A stretch of 64,000 nucleotides of DNA from NCBI GenBank assembly GCA_037975125.1, contig CM075851.1, forward strand, positions 125,994,481 through 126,058,480, in the 5' to 3' direction. The translations under genes and the position numbers were made by a program. The notes under the pieces were generated by a model. That model made no database searches. It saw only the letters and a list, made by a program, of their open reading frames with translations, and had not been told where the DNA came from. This DNA is from Latrodectus hesperus. Its lineage: Eukaryota; Arthropoda; Arachnida; Araneae; Theridiidae. Below are positions 32,446 through 48,401 of this stretch, one piece after another (position 1 is the first letter of the stretch; every line of letters begins with the position of its first letter).

Positions 32446-33633
32446 AGAATATAAAAAGCATTACCTCCAAACTTAAAAATAATTACAAAAATTATCTTGA
32501 AATATGCTTATAAAAATTTCATTTGATGCTTTGGAGTTAAATGAAGAATTTAATTTTGACTAAAATGTTCAAAAGTGGAATCAAAGCTATAAATTTAGTT
32601 TCAAATTTATATTAAATCATCACAGAATTGAAATGATTAAAAACATCTTGATTTTTAATTTTAATATATAATAAATTAAAAATATCTAATTCCAACAAAT
32701 ACATGTAAATACTCTTAAATTTAAATTTAGCAATCATAAATTCAACAATCTAGTTTTCAAGTACAATTTTAGCATGTTATGTATTTGGACATCAATCATT
32801 TTAAACTTTTAGTGGGAACAATTAAAGGATTTTATCGTTTAACAGCGCAAAAATCGAGGTATATTGATCATATTTTATTCATAACAAATCGTATAAATAG
32901 TTAGAGAAATATAGTACATCATGACGTCTTACATGTCAAAAGTTTTATTGTGATTCAATTTTTTATGTGAGATAATTTAATTATGCTCATTTAAGATAAA
33001 GTATAAAAGTAAGCAATGTCGTAAGTAAATCAGTTTTCAAGGGAATTAAAATTAACTGAAAAAGTTTTATCCATTTTCTGTTGTTCTATTAGATTCAATA
33101 TTGTACTTATTACAGATATATAAGGAAATATTCATTCATTCAAAACTTGAGTGAATGAATATTTTAAGAATATATAAGGAATAAAATGAATATTCATTCC
33201 TTAAAATTTTTATGAACAATTATTCATTTTTAGAAGAATAAAGCATTCAAGAATCTATGACAATCGTGCTTCCTGAAAACATTTAACAAAGAATATCTTT
33301 CATATATTAATATTATCATTGACAATTCCTATTCATGTTTAGTTATCATATACACTTACATAAAATAGGTATAATCTCTAAAATACTAAATTATATATAT
33401 AATAGTCTTTTGATACAAATATTTTCAGACATTTATCAAAAGGATTATTTCAAATAAGTATTTATGCGTTTGCTCTACACAAGAATAAGTTTTTAAACAA
33501 TTTCGAAACTACAGAATTAAGCAAGCGCAATGTGTCAGTATCACTAGAAATTTCTGAATGATTTATGAAGAGTCCCTCTTTACACATTCAGTTATAATAT
33601 TAGATGTTGAGGAGACAAGTATGATTGAGTATT
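32446..33633. other. A+T-rich non-coding DNA with ATTCATTC clusters
   Basis: Near 33,132-33,170 a 13-bp perfect hairpin (aaatattcattca with its complement) is followed by more ATTC-rich repeats. Otherwise nothing. Confidence 0.5.
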
Positions 33634-33780
33634 ATAATTAGAATTCAGTATACTGTTTCGTTTACGTAGGTGCAAAGCTTATTATAATATTGAATGCCAA
33701 TGTTATTACAGCTCTGGGTTGGGTTTGGACACAGTGTTACACGTTGGGACATACATAGTCTGCATATGAATTCTAATTAT
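33634..33780. repeat. 147-bp segment bounded by a 14-bp inverted repeat
   Basis: ATAATTAGAATTCA at 33,634-33,647 is the exact reverse complement of 33,767-33,780. The interior is more G+C-rich than the flanks. It may be a small MITE, but no target duplication was identified, and a 14-bp A+T-rich inverted repeat is close to what chance allows in a window of this size. Confidence 0.3.
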
Positions 33781-36736
<2,956 letters not shown>

Positions 36737-39700
36737 CATAAATACTAGGTAAAAACAAAATTTAAATTATAGAATCTGCCTATTATAATAAATTTGCATA
36801 ACACCTTCGATCCACCTTGATTTAAAATTCATGAAAGAATACTTCGTAGCAGACGGAATAGATGAAATACATATAAGTGTACAGTTGGAAAGTCTCAAAT
36901 ACTTGAAAAGACATGAAAAGCATTTTAAAATGTAGCATTTATAATAAGAAACTTCTCTTTAAAAATAAAAATAATAAATTTATAAATGTTTAGATCACAT
37001 TTTATGATCTTATCTATTTTAGCATTTTCTTTAGATTTCAATTTGTATAATATCGAACCATTTTAGCATCATATATTCAATAAATATTAAAGTAAATGGT
37101 GTTTATTTGAATTTCATTTGCGTGAAGCACTTGATCTTTCAACCATAATATTGCGAACCTAAAACTTATAAAATATTTGATTACACCAATTTATATTTTC
37201 AGAGGGTTTTAAGAAATTCTGCACAGACGAAATTTAAAAAGAACTCCTTTATGACATTTTTTTTTTAAAATCTATCCAAAATTTTATGAATTGCATTAGA
37301 AGCGATACGAAAAAAGGGAAAATAATTTCATTTATATGTAAAAGTGTTTTGAACATAGTTATTAATCAATAATTTTTGCTTGAAATTATAAAATAAGAGT
37401 AAAATATTAATTGAAATTTTCACTTTTTGTGTATTAAACATTTTTCTAAAAATTCATTAATTGAATAATATAGATCACACTTATATATATATTAAGGAAT
37501 CACTGGCTGTAGATGTATTAAGGAAAATTACGTTGATATTTATTTATAACTTTTTAGAGAAATGCAATATGCTTAAATGAGTTTTATTATCAAAATAAGG
37601 TGCATATAAATAGCCATGTGTGACGTTTTTGTATATTTTTATATAATTAAGATTCTTAAGTACTTAAATTTAATCAGAGCAATATATTTAGCAATAAAAG
37701 TATAGTAGTGGTAATTTTAAAAACTACGTGCAAATTCATTAATAAAATTTATGAACAATAATTGATATCTATTCTTTTTTTTACATTTTACTGGTTTAAA
37801 AATAAGTGCCTCTTAATTTTAATGAAATATATACATTGGAGGCTTTTATAACACTCATATTCTCAAAACATTACATTTGATTTATAATAAATCAAGGGAA
37901 AGCTTAAAATTAAAAAAAAAATGTTAGCATTTATAACTTTTGTTCATCGAAAATCCTGTGTCATAAATTTTAACATTTCAAAGAAAATAAATTTTCTGCT
38001 TCCGATGCAACAAGTTTGATTTTATGACTGTTATTTAAGCATTTCTTTGTTATATAAAAGTTTTTGTAAGAAATAGCATTCAAAAATTAATAACAGCTAA
38101 ATACTTTACAAAATACAACATCAAAATTTAAGTCTCCAGTCTGAAAATATCTCCAGAGTACTTATAATCATTTACCGTAAATTCAGTTTATGTAGTTCTA
38201 TGTTTTAAAGTTTAATGTACTAAAAATAAAGTAATCTTGACATTATATGGTAAAATAACCAGGTTAAAATTTTCATTCATTCTCATTTCATATACTGCAT
38301 TAGCGATTGATTTTAAAATCATGGATTATAAAATAATAATTCTTACTACATACACTCAATCATATGTGTGTAAATAGAAGGATTCATTACCGCACAGTAT
38401 GAAACTAACCACGGTGGAGTATTAGACTATTATATTGCGTTATATTATGAATACCTGAAATTTGTACATGCATTCGAGTTCTCTATTACTTTACCTCAAT
38501 TCAGCTATCAATGGATAGATTTAATCTAGTTTGGGTAATGCTTCTAAATGAGTCAATATTACTAAACAGTATTCTAGTATTCATTTATTATTTCAATATT
38601 TGGGATTTGTAAGATAAAAAAATTAAAATAGAAATATTGTTCAGATTTTTATGTTTAGAACTCTCTAATTATATATTTTCTCTGTTAAAATTATTTAATG
38701 CTTATATTACATTTTGATTAATTTTGTTTAAAAAAATTTACTTTATTTGTTGTACATCTAAAGTACTAATTTATTTAAAATGGAATGATATACTGCCTTA
38801 AGAATCATTTTTTTAACTGTAAAAGCATATTGATTACAAATATTGAAAAAAGTTGAAAATAGATTTGTCAATAGACTATAAGAATTTGTAGTAGAATTTT
38901 CTTGCAATTTTAGAAAAGTTAAATAAAGCATATTTTTGTCACATCAAATAATATGAAATAGTATTATATATTATTTTGCAAAAAATAACATAATTGATTT
39001 ACAATGACGTGATTTATAATCTAAAATCTATCATGTTCACCAAAAAAATTTTCATGTTTATTTAATCTTTCTATCGTTTTAAAAATTAAATGAAAATTCT
39101 TAGCAGTATCGTTAAATAAATTTGTGTTTTTTATTCTTCTTATATTAGAATAAGAAGTATTTCAAACTAATATATGCAAAATTTCGATTTACAATAATAT
39201 GTTTGTTAAAGAAAAGTACAATTCAGTTATATTTTGACTTTATTCTACTGGACATTGAATTTGCATGTTTTGCAAAAAGCACAAACTTTTGGCAAATTAT
39301 GATTAATTTTGTAATTCTTTTATCAAAACGAAACTTCAATATTAAAAACGACTTGGTAATAGGTTTATTTTACTTATTCTGAAACTCAGACTTCCAACTT
39401 AAAACTTTTGTAGGGCAATATATTTACTCGAAATATTCCTCTATTTAATTTTATTAACCAAAAATCTAATAATAATAATAAGAAGAATACTGAAGTAAAT
39501 TATTCAAAATTAAATTAAATTATAAAAAGACTCTTAAAGATTTCTTTTAAAAAGAAACAAATTATATAATATTAACTATTTTTAATTTTTTCTTAAGGTT
39601 CTTTATTTATTAATCCATGATTTTCATTCAACCATGAAACTGTGTTATTCACTTAAAAATTAGATACTATACGGACAAATCACATATGTTTGCAGCTAAA

Positions 39701-40144
39701 TTACAGGCTTCAGAATTAAAAAGTAGATGTGATTTAATTGTTATAAATGATAAGTTTGTTCAATACGCAGTAATCTAAAGCTGCTTACTTTTAAGGACAG
39801 ATCATCGTACAAATCATCAGCTATAGATTAAAGGATTCATAGTTAAAGTATTTAGATAAGACTTAGTTGTTATATAGGATAAAGGTTTTGTGCCTAAATG
39901 AGAGTATTTTCCCAATCACTATGTAAATATTATCATGAGCAATGATGTGAATTTCCTATTTCAAGAGGTGACTTAAAAATTTATGTCTCTTTTAAAATCT
40001 CATCAGAAGTTGCTTGAAACCACCATATTGTTCCACGTTTTAAAATTTAAAACGTCTTGGTATTCTATAGAATGCTGTAAAGATTGATATTGGAATACAA
40101 TAATTAGAGCGTAAATTTATGTTTTTCACGATACTCAGCTTGAT
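36737..40144. other. A+T-rich non-coding DNA
   Basis: No gene or transposon seen. A 21-base near-palindrome with 10-bp arms (acgttttaaa) lies at 40,035-40,055, close to the insertion site of the next SINE. Confidence 0.55.
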
Positions 40145-40316
40145 ACAAGTTTGTTGTTGTTGTTACTAATGACACTTGGACAAGCCAAGCTCGCTATGCC
40201 TTGGCTATGAGAATTTAAGTCAATTGGAAGCGTCTTTTGTTTTTAATCAGAGCACCATGAAGGTGAAAGTATGACTTTGCTCTACACACATGCCATAGGT
40301 ACCCGTTTATAGGGTG

Positions 40317-40605
40317 TTTTTGAAATCAAACTTTGCTGGAAACAGAAATTTCACGTACCATATGTGGAGAACTATACAAAAACTCATTTTTCTCCTAAAT
40401 TATATTTTTTTTAATAAAACGAATACCACAGTAAGTCTAAGAATGGGATTTATTACTAAATGAAACCATTTATTTGCATATCTATTGGGTATTTCTTAAG
40501 ATATATGGGAATTTTTAAATCACACTTTGCGGGAATCAAAATTTCACGTACCATATTTGGCGCACTGTACAAAAACTCATTTATCTCCTAAATTATATTT
40601 TCTCT
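40317..40605 (+). repeat. 193-bp-period partial tandem dimer inside the SINE
   Basis: About 90 bases around atttcacgtaccatat at 40,348 recur at 40,541, an offset of 193, with the order ctttgc, atttcacgtaccatat, acaaaaactcattt and ctcctaaattatattt kept in both. The stretch between them occurs once, so the array is about 1.5 units. This unit does not occur elsewhere in the window and looks like a satellite monomer carried into the SINE. Confidence 0.8.
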
Positions 40606-40606
40606 A

Positions 40607-40700
40607 TCTATCTATTCTGTCTTTGTCCTTTCCTTGTATGAATGAGGCAACCATTCACACCTCATTCATACAAGGAAAGGACAAAGACAGAATAGATAGA
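40607..40700. repeat. 41-bp perfect inverted repeat with 12-nt loop
   Basis: Arms 40,607-40,647 and 40,660-40,700 are exact reverse complements (ending ttgtatgaatgagg and starting cctcattcatacaa) and the pairing continues outward with one mismatch. Both arms are copies of the SINE middle block in opposite orientation. The loop is caaccattcaca. A strand switch during replication or reverse transcription is the simplest origin. Confidence 0.95.
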
Positions 40701-40805
40701 GAGAGAAAGTACATTCATGCCCGAACCGGGATTCGAACCCAGGACCTTCTTATCCGCAGTCAGACACGCTGACCACTAGACAAGTTGGGTGGCTGGAACA
40801 AGTTT

Positions 40806-41798
40806 AAAAAAGTGATCTATAGTTATCAAGATCTAAAAAAGAAAATTTCACAGGTGCAAATGCTTTTGTAAATATAGCATATATTTGACTTATCCAAATC
40901 GCAGTAAATTTGACATCTCAATTGATAACGAGTTTGATTAAACTTAGATAACAATAAGACGCTACTTATGAATTTTGCTTGAATTAAAATATGATATTTT
41001 TCTTATTGTCTTGAAATTTAGAATATTAGAGAAACTGTGGATAGTGTAAATAGGGTAAAATTTTGTTTTACTTTCGATATTTCCATGTATTCATTAGAAA
41101 AGGAAAGCATTCATCCAGCGATCTGTAAATCATTGGTCATTAATGGATAAATTTTTCTTGGTAATTTGTTTTGCTAGTTTTACAAGTCAATAGTTTTAAA
41201 ATGTGTGAATCAAATGAATTTTTATCACTCTATTTCAATAAATTTACATGCAGCATTGGGAAATAATTCCGAAGAGTCAATATTAAGAATAAATTGGCTT
41301 TTATTTATTTGAGAGAGAATTCCAATATTAGAAGTGATGGAAGTTGATTCCTCAGAGCTATAGTAATGTGCAGTGGTAAAACAATTCATTTATTATGATT
41401 TTTAGCAGGAATTTTGATAAGATATTTATGAAAAAGAGAGATAAGAGAGATGCATGCATAGATAACACTCAAAACGTGTTTGAAAATACTAATAATTAAA
41501 TTCTATTGTTGCTTACGTCGTAACATATTATATTTTGAATTTCATTTGATAAAACCAAATAAACAAACTTAGGTAAAGATTCAGTCATATCATATTTCTT
41601 TTAAAAACAATAAGTATTACTGATAGTTTTAGTAAAAAAAATGAAGTGTTATCTTAGTTTGTAAAATATGTTTTTATCAGTTTAAAATATTCTCATTATT
41701 ATTGTACTGTTAAATAGATTACTTAATTAAAATTTTAAATTAAATTTAATAAATGTTGTCCAAATATTTGCAGTAAGTGTTCTAAAATATGTCACATT
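40806..41798. other. A+T-rich non-coding DNA
   Basis: No feature seen. Confidence 0.55.
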
Positions 41799-42099
41799 AA
41801 TATTGTATATGCCGATCAATTGCTGAGTGGTTAGCGTTCCTGACTCCTGAGCTGTGGGTTCGAATCCTGGTTCGGGCATGGATGTTTCTTTCCTTCTCTG
41901 TTCTTTGTGTGTTTCTCTGTCATCTCTTCTGTGATGTGTGTATGTTGTGGTATGGCGCTGGAAACGCTACTCGCCTCCGTGACTTGGTTCACAGATGCCC
42001 ACTGGGTAACGAGAAATGAGTAGCAGTTTCTGGCCTTGTTGTGGCATAGGGTTCAGTCACCCTTGTGTGCCCACCCTTGGATAAAAAAATATTGTATAT
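41799..42099 (+). repeat. tRNA-derived SINE, same head as S1 but distinct body and poly(A) tail (S2)
   Basis: Body 41,811-42,087, flanked by exact 12-bp AATATTGTATAT repeats (41,799-41,810 and 42,088-42,099). The head has A-box-like ttgctgagtggtt and perfect B box GGTTCGAATCC (41,857-41,867), followed by the ggttcgggcatggatgt segment also found in S1. The rest differs entirely: a T-rich stretch, then 'ggcgctggaaacgctactcg', 'cactgggtaacgag' and an end in ATAAAAAAA instead of (CAA)n. The exact target repeats make it one of the younger insertions here. Confidence 0.9.
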
Positions 42100-43060
42100 A
42101 ATACATATGTTAAAAATATTAATCAAAATCAAAAGGGAATCACATTTCAAGTTACAATTTTATAATAAGTAATCATTGTAAATGATTTCTACAAATGATT
42201 TGATTAATTATAATTCCCATTAATTCAAACTCAAAGCTAAATTAGAACATTTATTTAAATCAATGGTATTACAAAAAATGATTCTGTATGGTGGTTTTAT
42301 ATTTACTACAAATATATCTTTTTCAATGAAATAATGGTCTCATTAAAATAGTACTAAAACGCAATATGCTTAATGTTTCCATTAAAATTTTACTGTCATA
42401 AAAATAAGAATACACAAGTCCCTTTATATAATAGTATAATACTTATAATATGTACAATAACTATAATATTGAAACTTAAACTTGATGTTAGATGATTTTG
42501 AACAATGTCTTAAAAGCAAATTTTATAAATTAGATTTCATACAATTTGATGTGAAAGCAAATAATTCTTTCTTACAGATTTTTTATATAAATTTTAAATA
42601 TATTCAATATTAAAAAAAGTGTTTTATTTAATTATTCTCAAGTTTTTTATAAATAAAAATGTATTTTGAAACCTAAAATTAATAAATGTTATTAGATTAT
42701 ACTCATTGATTGGTAAGTAAGATAAGAGTTCAGGATGAAATTCATAGCCTTCTGCATAAGCATGATGAAAATGAAAACATCGTTTTTCAATCAATTTCTT
42801 CTTAATAAACAAAACTATTCAAGCATTTTCTTTAAAATAAGTTAAGAAATTGTTGGAGTATTATAAACATTTTGTCAATAAATATATAAACGTATCTTTT
42901 TTTAAGCATTTCATTATTATTTCTGTTAAGTTAAATATAATAGTAAAAATACTTAAGCATTTTACATATTAGAATAATATTAAAATACAGGCTTTTAAAT
43001 GTGAATCGTTGCAAATTATTATTATTTTTTTATTTTTATAACATTATTTTCTTACATTCA
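42100..43060. other. A+T-rich non-coding DNA
   Basis: No feature seen. Confidence 0.55.
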
Positions 43061-43189
43061 GTATGACGATGCACACGCGTGAGTATAGCGAAGCTATATC
43101 AAGTTCATGAATTTGATTACTCTAGAAAAATCCAAAACTAGAAATGAGTTATTATAAAGATCTGGCTTGAATTAAACCAGATTTGGTAA

Positions 43190-44845
43190 AATATGTACGA
43201 GAGAAGCATGCTTAATTGAGCACTTGTAGCTGACCTTGCAGTGCTTAGAAACCACAGAGGAAGTCATAGAACGAAGTTGACCACTGCGAAAGCTGAGAAT
43301 ATTGTCAGATCCTTACGTTAGCAAGCAAGAGTCAAAGAGCTTCAAGGCTGACAATTACCACACCAATGGTTGGAATGTGGGACAAGCCAGTGAATTGATT
43401 TTTGCTTTTTGAGAAATGTTTCAAAAGTGTAAGCGAGGCAGAAGACAACAAAGGGCCAACAGATCTTATTTTAGCTAAATGTGTCAGTGATATCCTTAAC
43501 GTCGATATTCGGGTGCCTTAGCCAAAGCAGACGCTGTTGATCGTTCATTCTCAATTGATTCACCTACAATGAGTACCTACGAGTGTATTCACTGTAAGTG
43601 GATCTATTGAAAAAAGGAGAGACTTAAGATTTCTAAGGATAATAACTCACGGAATTCCTCACGCTTTGCCAGTTTCCAAAGTGTTGAAAGGAGTTTTTGT
43701 TGTAGGTTATGTACAGACTTGTGTTGTTCAAGTCTGTACATTCTTGGTTAAAGTCTGTACCTTCATTAATGGCGATTATCTCAGAACAGAAGACTGAGGA
43801 GTAGTCAAAGTTCCTCCTTTGGATCTTCATCTCCTGATTCCGTAGTGTATTGTAAAACCCAATGAAGCCATTATCATTCTTTCAACCGTCAATAAACATC
43901 TGAGTTGCATTCCTTGGAAAGTTACTTATTTTCTCAAAAGTTAAAATTGATTAGGAAATTTTTTTGGGTCATTTTTACAGGTGGGTCTGTATTGAAGAAT
44001 ATTCGTGGGACCCTCGCAAGGTTTAATACACTGCGACAGATGTCGTTGCTGAGCAGCATTTGAAACAATAATATTTGGGAGAAAGTGACAAAAAGAATTA
44101 TTTCTTTTCAGTCTTTAAATGCTGTTCCATGTTTCTAGGGGAGAAAAGATTACACTTCTACATCCAAGATTACTAAGTTTGTTGTAGTATTTAACCATAA
44201 AAGTGCTTCTTCTAATTTCCAGGGACTGCCAATCAACCTTGTAAAGCACAATGTTATTGGGACAATCCTTCTATAGATTACTGATAATTCTAGATGGTAA
44301 AACTAGAGACGTTCAAGCTTCCGCAGATTTGAATCTTGAGCGCAGCAAAAAATTTCATAGTCTGTACTCCAGAATAGACTGAATAAGTGAAATATAGATG
44401 CATTTGAAAGTAACAACATCTCCGTAGTAATAACAACTCCGTAGTTATAACCTGAGATATAATTTAGAACTTTGAGGTTTCTCCTTTCTCAACATTAGGT
44501 CATCGATATATTATTTACACAAAATCTTTGGATCCAGAGCTAAACCGAGACATTTCGTATTGTTATTGATAGAGTGAATTTGTGATGGTTCAAAAAAATT
44601 TCAGAGTAAAATCCGCATAATTTTCTATGAGTAGTAAAGTACCCAACCGCAAATTTGGTAGAGTTAAAATTCAGTTGCTTAATGGCTCACAGCAATGTTC
44701 CATAATTTGTCAAGGGCAAAATTATTGTCATGCTCCAGAATTCCGAAATTAGTACCAAAGCTCCAAACCACAATGTCGTCAGTAAAAGGTCTAATTTCAG
44801 AATTTTTGTGAATAAATTGATCTCTTCCTTCAAGAAAGAAAGAAA
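43190..44845 (-). pseudogene. 5'-truncated jockey-like LINE: reverse transcriptase and RNase H remains
   Basis: A 1.6-kb block of higher complexity. On the minus strand, from right to left: FTDDIVVW at 44,763-44,786, the decayed reverse transcriptase catalytic box usually F/YADD; then a stretch with TKCLGLALDPKI, the 'YLGxxLD' thumb segment; then YISLIQSILEYR, matching the family's LIRSxLEYG motif; then CPNNIVLYKVDWQSL. Further left there are RNase H remains: a FIDG start near 43,886-43,897, CSEIIAINE, and VGESIENERSTASALAKA at 43,513-43,566, which matches the HVGIxGNExADxLAK block. Stops and frameshifts are frequent. The sequence ends sharply at the 5' side just after the catalytic box, as expected of a 5'-truncated insertion. 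The 3' end on the left is unclear and may extend to about 43,065, where small hairpins lie. Confidence 0.75.
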
Positions 44846-47800
44846 ATGGTAAATTTATATTATAACTTACAGCATTTTAATTTTAAAAATACTTAAGTAT
44901 TTAAAAATAAAAAATGTTTTCAGCAAATCTACCAAAGAATGTATTATTACATCTCTTCTTATATCATTTAAGTTTTTCTTTTAAGAATAGTAAACTTTAT
45001 ATACATAACTTAAAGTAAAACAATTCTTTATGGCTAACAACACATTTCCAATATATTTCTGTTTTCAATATATCACGAAGCATGTATTTGCTACAAACAA
45101 ATTTAAATAATTTGTTATGCAAAGAAAAATCTTTTATTAAATTAAAACACATATTTGAAAAAATTCATCTGAACATGTATACAAATTATTTGTATTTAAA
45201 GTTATAATGACTTAAAGTGCGTCAACTATTAAACGAATCAAAGAATATCAAGAATTACTTATGAACAAAATTAATATAGTTGTGTAGAAAGATATTCATT
45301 TATTTCGAATAAATATGTCATTTATCTAATTAATGCGTTCGATTAATATGATTTGGACATTTCCCTTTTAGTTAAAAAAATGTGACATTTTTTGAAATAC
45401 AATTCCTTTTTCTCTATTATTCGGTTGCAAGGATGATTTGGAATCACATTAACACACATAATTTCAAAGTTTACAATTACGAAAAATATTTTGAAGGAAA
45501 GGAAAATTTGCGTCAGAAGGAGAAGATATATGAAGATTAATGAATGTACTAATGACTACGAAAACATTTTTACTGTCTAAAATCTGGACTTTCTCAAGAC
45601 ATTCTCATAAAAAATGTCCTCATGTTTTCTTGGTTAAAATACATTAAATAACTTTATGTATTGAGATGTGACAAGTTTTAGGAAAAATAATAACAGTAAT
45701 GTTTCATGTAAAATGTGTATTTTTAAAGAATCCATTATAATTTAGAAGCAATTAAAATTTTTCCCCCAACATCGCCCTCATTAAATATAATGATGCAGCT
45801 CTTTAAAAAATCCTTTACTTTTATTTAAGAGCTTTAATTTACACTTATTTATAAAGTTTTAACTTTTTAATGCTTGAATTTATTCGTACAAAAAATTAAG
45901 ATTGCGAAATTAATTTTTACTTAGTTATTACATGCTTTTATAATGTAATTGTAGTATTTTGCAACACAGTGTAATATTGTGAACTTCTTAAAATCAAGCA
46001 CATTTATTTTATTTAAATGTCAAAATAATCAATGAATTTTAAATGATAGATTATTCACACATTTTTAAAACAGTTAAAGCATTTCAAATATATTAATTCA
46101 TAATCAGTGACAAAAATTTTTAAATTTTAAACATTATCGTTAAACTGTTACAGATATTTTTTGAGTTTTTTTAGTTTATTTTAATGAAACGATTTTATAT
46201 GAATGCAGTGCTTTTTAAAGAAGAGAACTACTCTTGATATTTTGAAGGATTTTCTCATTCTTAATTAAAAAATGGAGAAAATGCATTGAAGAAATATTCA
46301 AAAATCTATTCGCAAAAAAGGAAGATGAGTATGAAATTTGATATTTTTCAGAAGTTTTTTTTTTCAATCAGAGCCCCTTGTGTAAAAATCTGTTTTTCAT
46401 TTTTTTTAGGAAAACACGAATGTTAAAATTTGTTGGCAGTATAAGTTATTATACTCTATATCTTTGCTTATCACTGGGATGTATTATTCAAAAAATACGA
46501 AGCAGAAACTAATGAAATTTTATAAAGTGCCACTTTTAACATTTGAAAATCAATTCCATGAAATAGGAATAAATGAATTTCTGAAAAATATTTTTACTAT
46601 TTCAATACGTCAGCTTAAGTGCATAATATGGAATAAATAAATGCAATATTTTTCAAATCATTAAAAAATACAGTTTTATAGTTCATTATAAATATAATTA
46701 TTTTATGATGATAGTTTATAATTTCAAAACAAAATATCGTAAAGTTATAGGGCTGTTTTAAATGACAATCCGACCAATTAATGGCAACAACTGGTGGTTC
46801 TATTATTTTTTAAGGAATGCAACTTGTCTCTTAAAAAAACATGTTTGGTCACGATCAAATGATGGAGTAACTAAAATGTTTACCAATCCTAAATTCCACA
46901 TATGGTACATACTCGTGTGATTTCATGATTCGCGGAGGATTCGGGTTTATTCACATATATTTACTTTGAAATCAAGACCACATTTTACCATTTTCAACAT
47001 GGTGATATAGTTTTTACATGAATGAAACATTATTGACTAAGATTTGATCATTAATTACATCACATTTCAGAACAATAAGTTCCCAACAGTCTCTAATATT
47101 CGATGACTTATAAATCCATCAATACTTACCTTCCAAATTTCATTAATTTTTTAGCTTTTTTAATATATTGACATTTTTCATGTTTACTTTCATTTTTATT
47201 TTCACATAAGCTGTTATATAAAAAAGTTCTTAATTTTCACGTGTTTTCTTATCAATCACAGTTACAGTTTGAGATAAGTATCTTTATAATTCCTTCTAAA
47301 TGAGCTAATGTGTAAGTATTTTGGAAACTCTTCAAAAATTATTTTCTAAATTTGATGTTACTGTGTCATGAGTTATAACATTAAAGCTTATTTTAAGAAT
47401 TCAAAAAAAAATACACTTCACAAAATATTTTTCAAACAGAATCTTTTTTCATTTATATCAAACTGTTTTTTTAAAAATGAATTTTTGCATTGAAATGTCC
47501 TACTTTTAGTCAAAAAATGCATATAAGATTTCTATCTAAACCTTCTTGAAATTTTAAGAACATTGAATAGACTTAGCATGCTTATTTATTGTGAATTGTT
47601 TTTGAATTTTAATAAAATTAGAAATTTTAATTCAATATTTCATTTTTATTAAAAAAAATTTTTTGCAGTTAAAAATGCAGAAAAAATACGAAAAAAGATA
47701 TTTTTTTACTGTTTGTAACGAATTAAATCTGATTAAATTTATAAGTTAGGATTACCATGTACCTGGTGTAAGGTGTTTTGTAACGTGCAATTATTTTCAC

Positions 47801-48097
47801 CATACAAATGCAAATAATTGCAAGGAAAATAACTTATAGCTAATTTATATTTAAGCATTATGAGGAAACAAAAAATAACAGTCTCCATTTGTTTAAATAA
47901 AATATACATGATTGTAAAAGAGTGATTATTAAATATATTCATTATTCAAGTACACAAGTGATGACGTTTTTTATCGTAGCATTAGTTATATATACGTTAT
48001 AAAAAATATAACCTCATTGATTTAAATGTATGATAAAAGCTGACATGTTACTTGCAAACAACATTAAAAAAAACTGCTACAGTTATTAGGATTTTTA
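44846..48097. other. A+T-rich non-coding DNA
   Basis: No gene, array or transposon seen. A slightly more complex stretch near 46,750-46,960 has no sustained frame. Confidence 0.55.
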
Positions 48098-48401
48098 ATT
48101 CATAACTGTTGTTGTTGTTGTCGTGTGCCAGCCAGGCTGGCAATATGGGGTGCGCTGCTCCACTTTTCCAACCAAACCATATATTGGTGTGTAGTCCGAC
48201 TTCCGCAGTACACACATGCCATAGATACCTGTTTATAGGGTAGGCAACCATTCACTCCACATTCATACAAGGAAAGGACAAGGACAGGATAGATAGAGAG
48301 AGAAAGCACATGCATGCCCGAACCGGGATTCGAACCCAGGACCTCCCTATCTGCAGTCAGACACGCTGGCCACTAGACATGTTGGGAGGCTATTCATAAC
48401 T
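48098..48401 (-). repeat. tRNA-derived SINE S1b with exact target duplication
   Basis: Body 48,108-48,391, flanked by exact 10-bp ATTCATAACT (48,098-48,107 and 48,392-48,401). Head at right with B box GGTTCGAATCC in reverse (48,327-48,337); the middle block includes 'tttatagggtaggcaacca' and 'tacaaggaaaggacaaggac'; tail type b with 'gccagccaggctggc' ends in (GTT)n on the plus strand. Overlapping minus-strand open frames here are SINE translation, not genes. Confidence 0.92.

Larger units (their letters stand above)
40145..40805 (-). repeat. Rearranged SINE S1a with 329-bp internal insertion and target duplication
   Basis: SINE body 40,153-40,797, flanked by exact 8-bp ACAAGTTT repeats (40,145-40,152 and 40,798-40,805). 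The head at the right has B box GGATTCGAACC read in reverse (40,730-40,740); the (CAA)n tail is at the left. Compared with the copy at 13,950, the sequence is interrupted between tttatagggt (to 40,315) and caaccattcac (from 40,648) by about 329 bases. The insert holds a dimer of an unrelated A+T-rich repeat (40,317-40,605) followed by an inverted copy of the SINE's own middle block. A plus-strand frame at 40,527 containing GIRTQDLL is the usual false translation of a tRNA-like head. Confidence 0.88.

Noticed and set aside
40527..40772. 81-codon open frame with GIRTQDLL on the plus strand
   Set aside because: It runs through the satellite-like insert, the foldback and the antisense of a tRNA-like head. 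The GIRTQDLL-type reading is a known false translation of B-box sequence.
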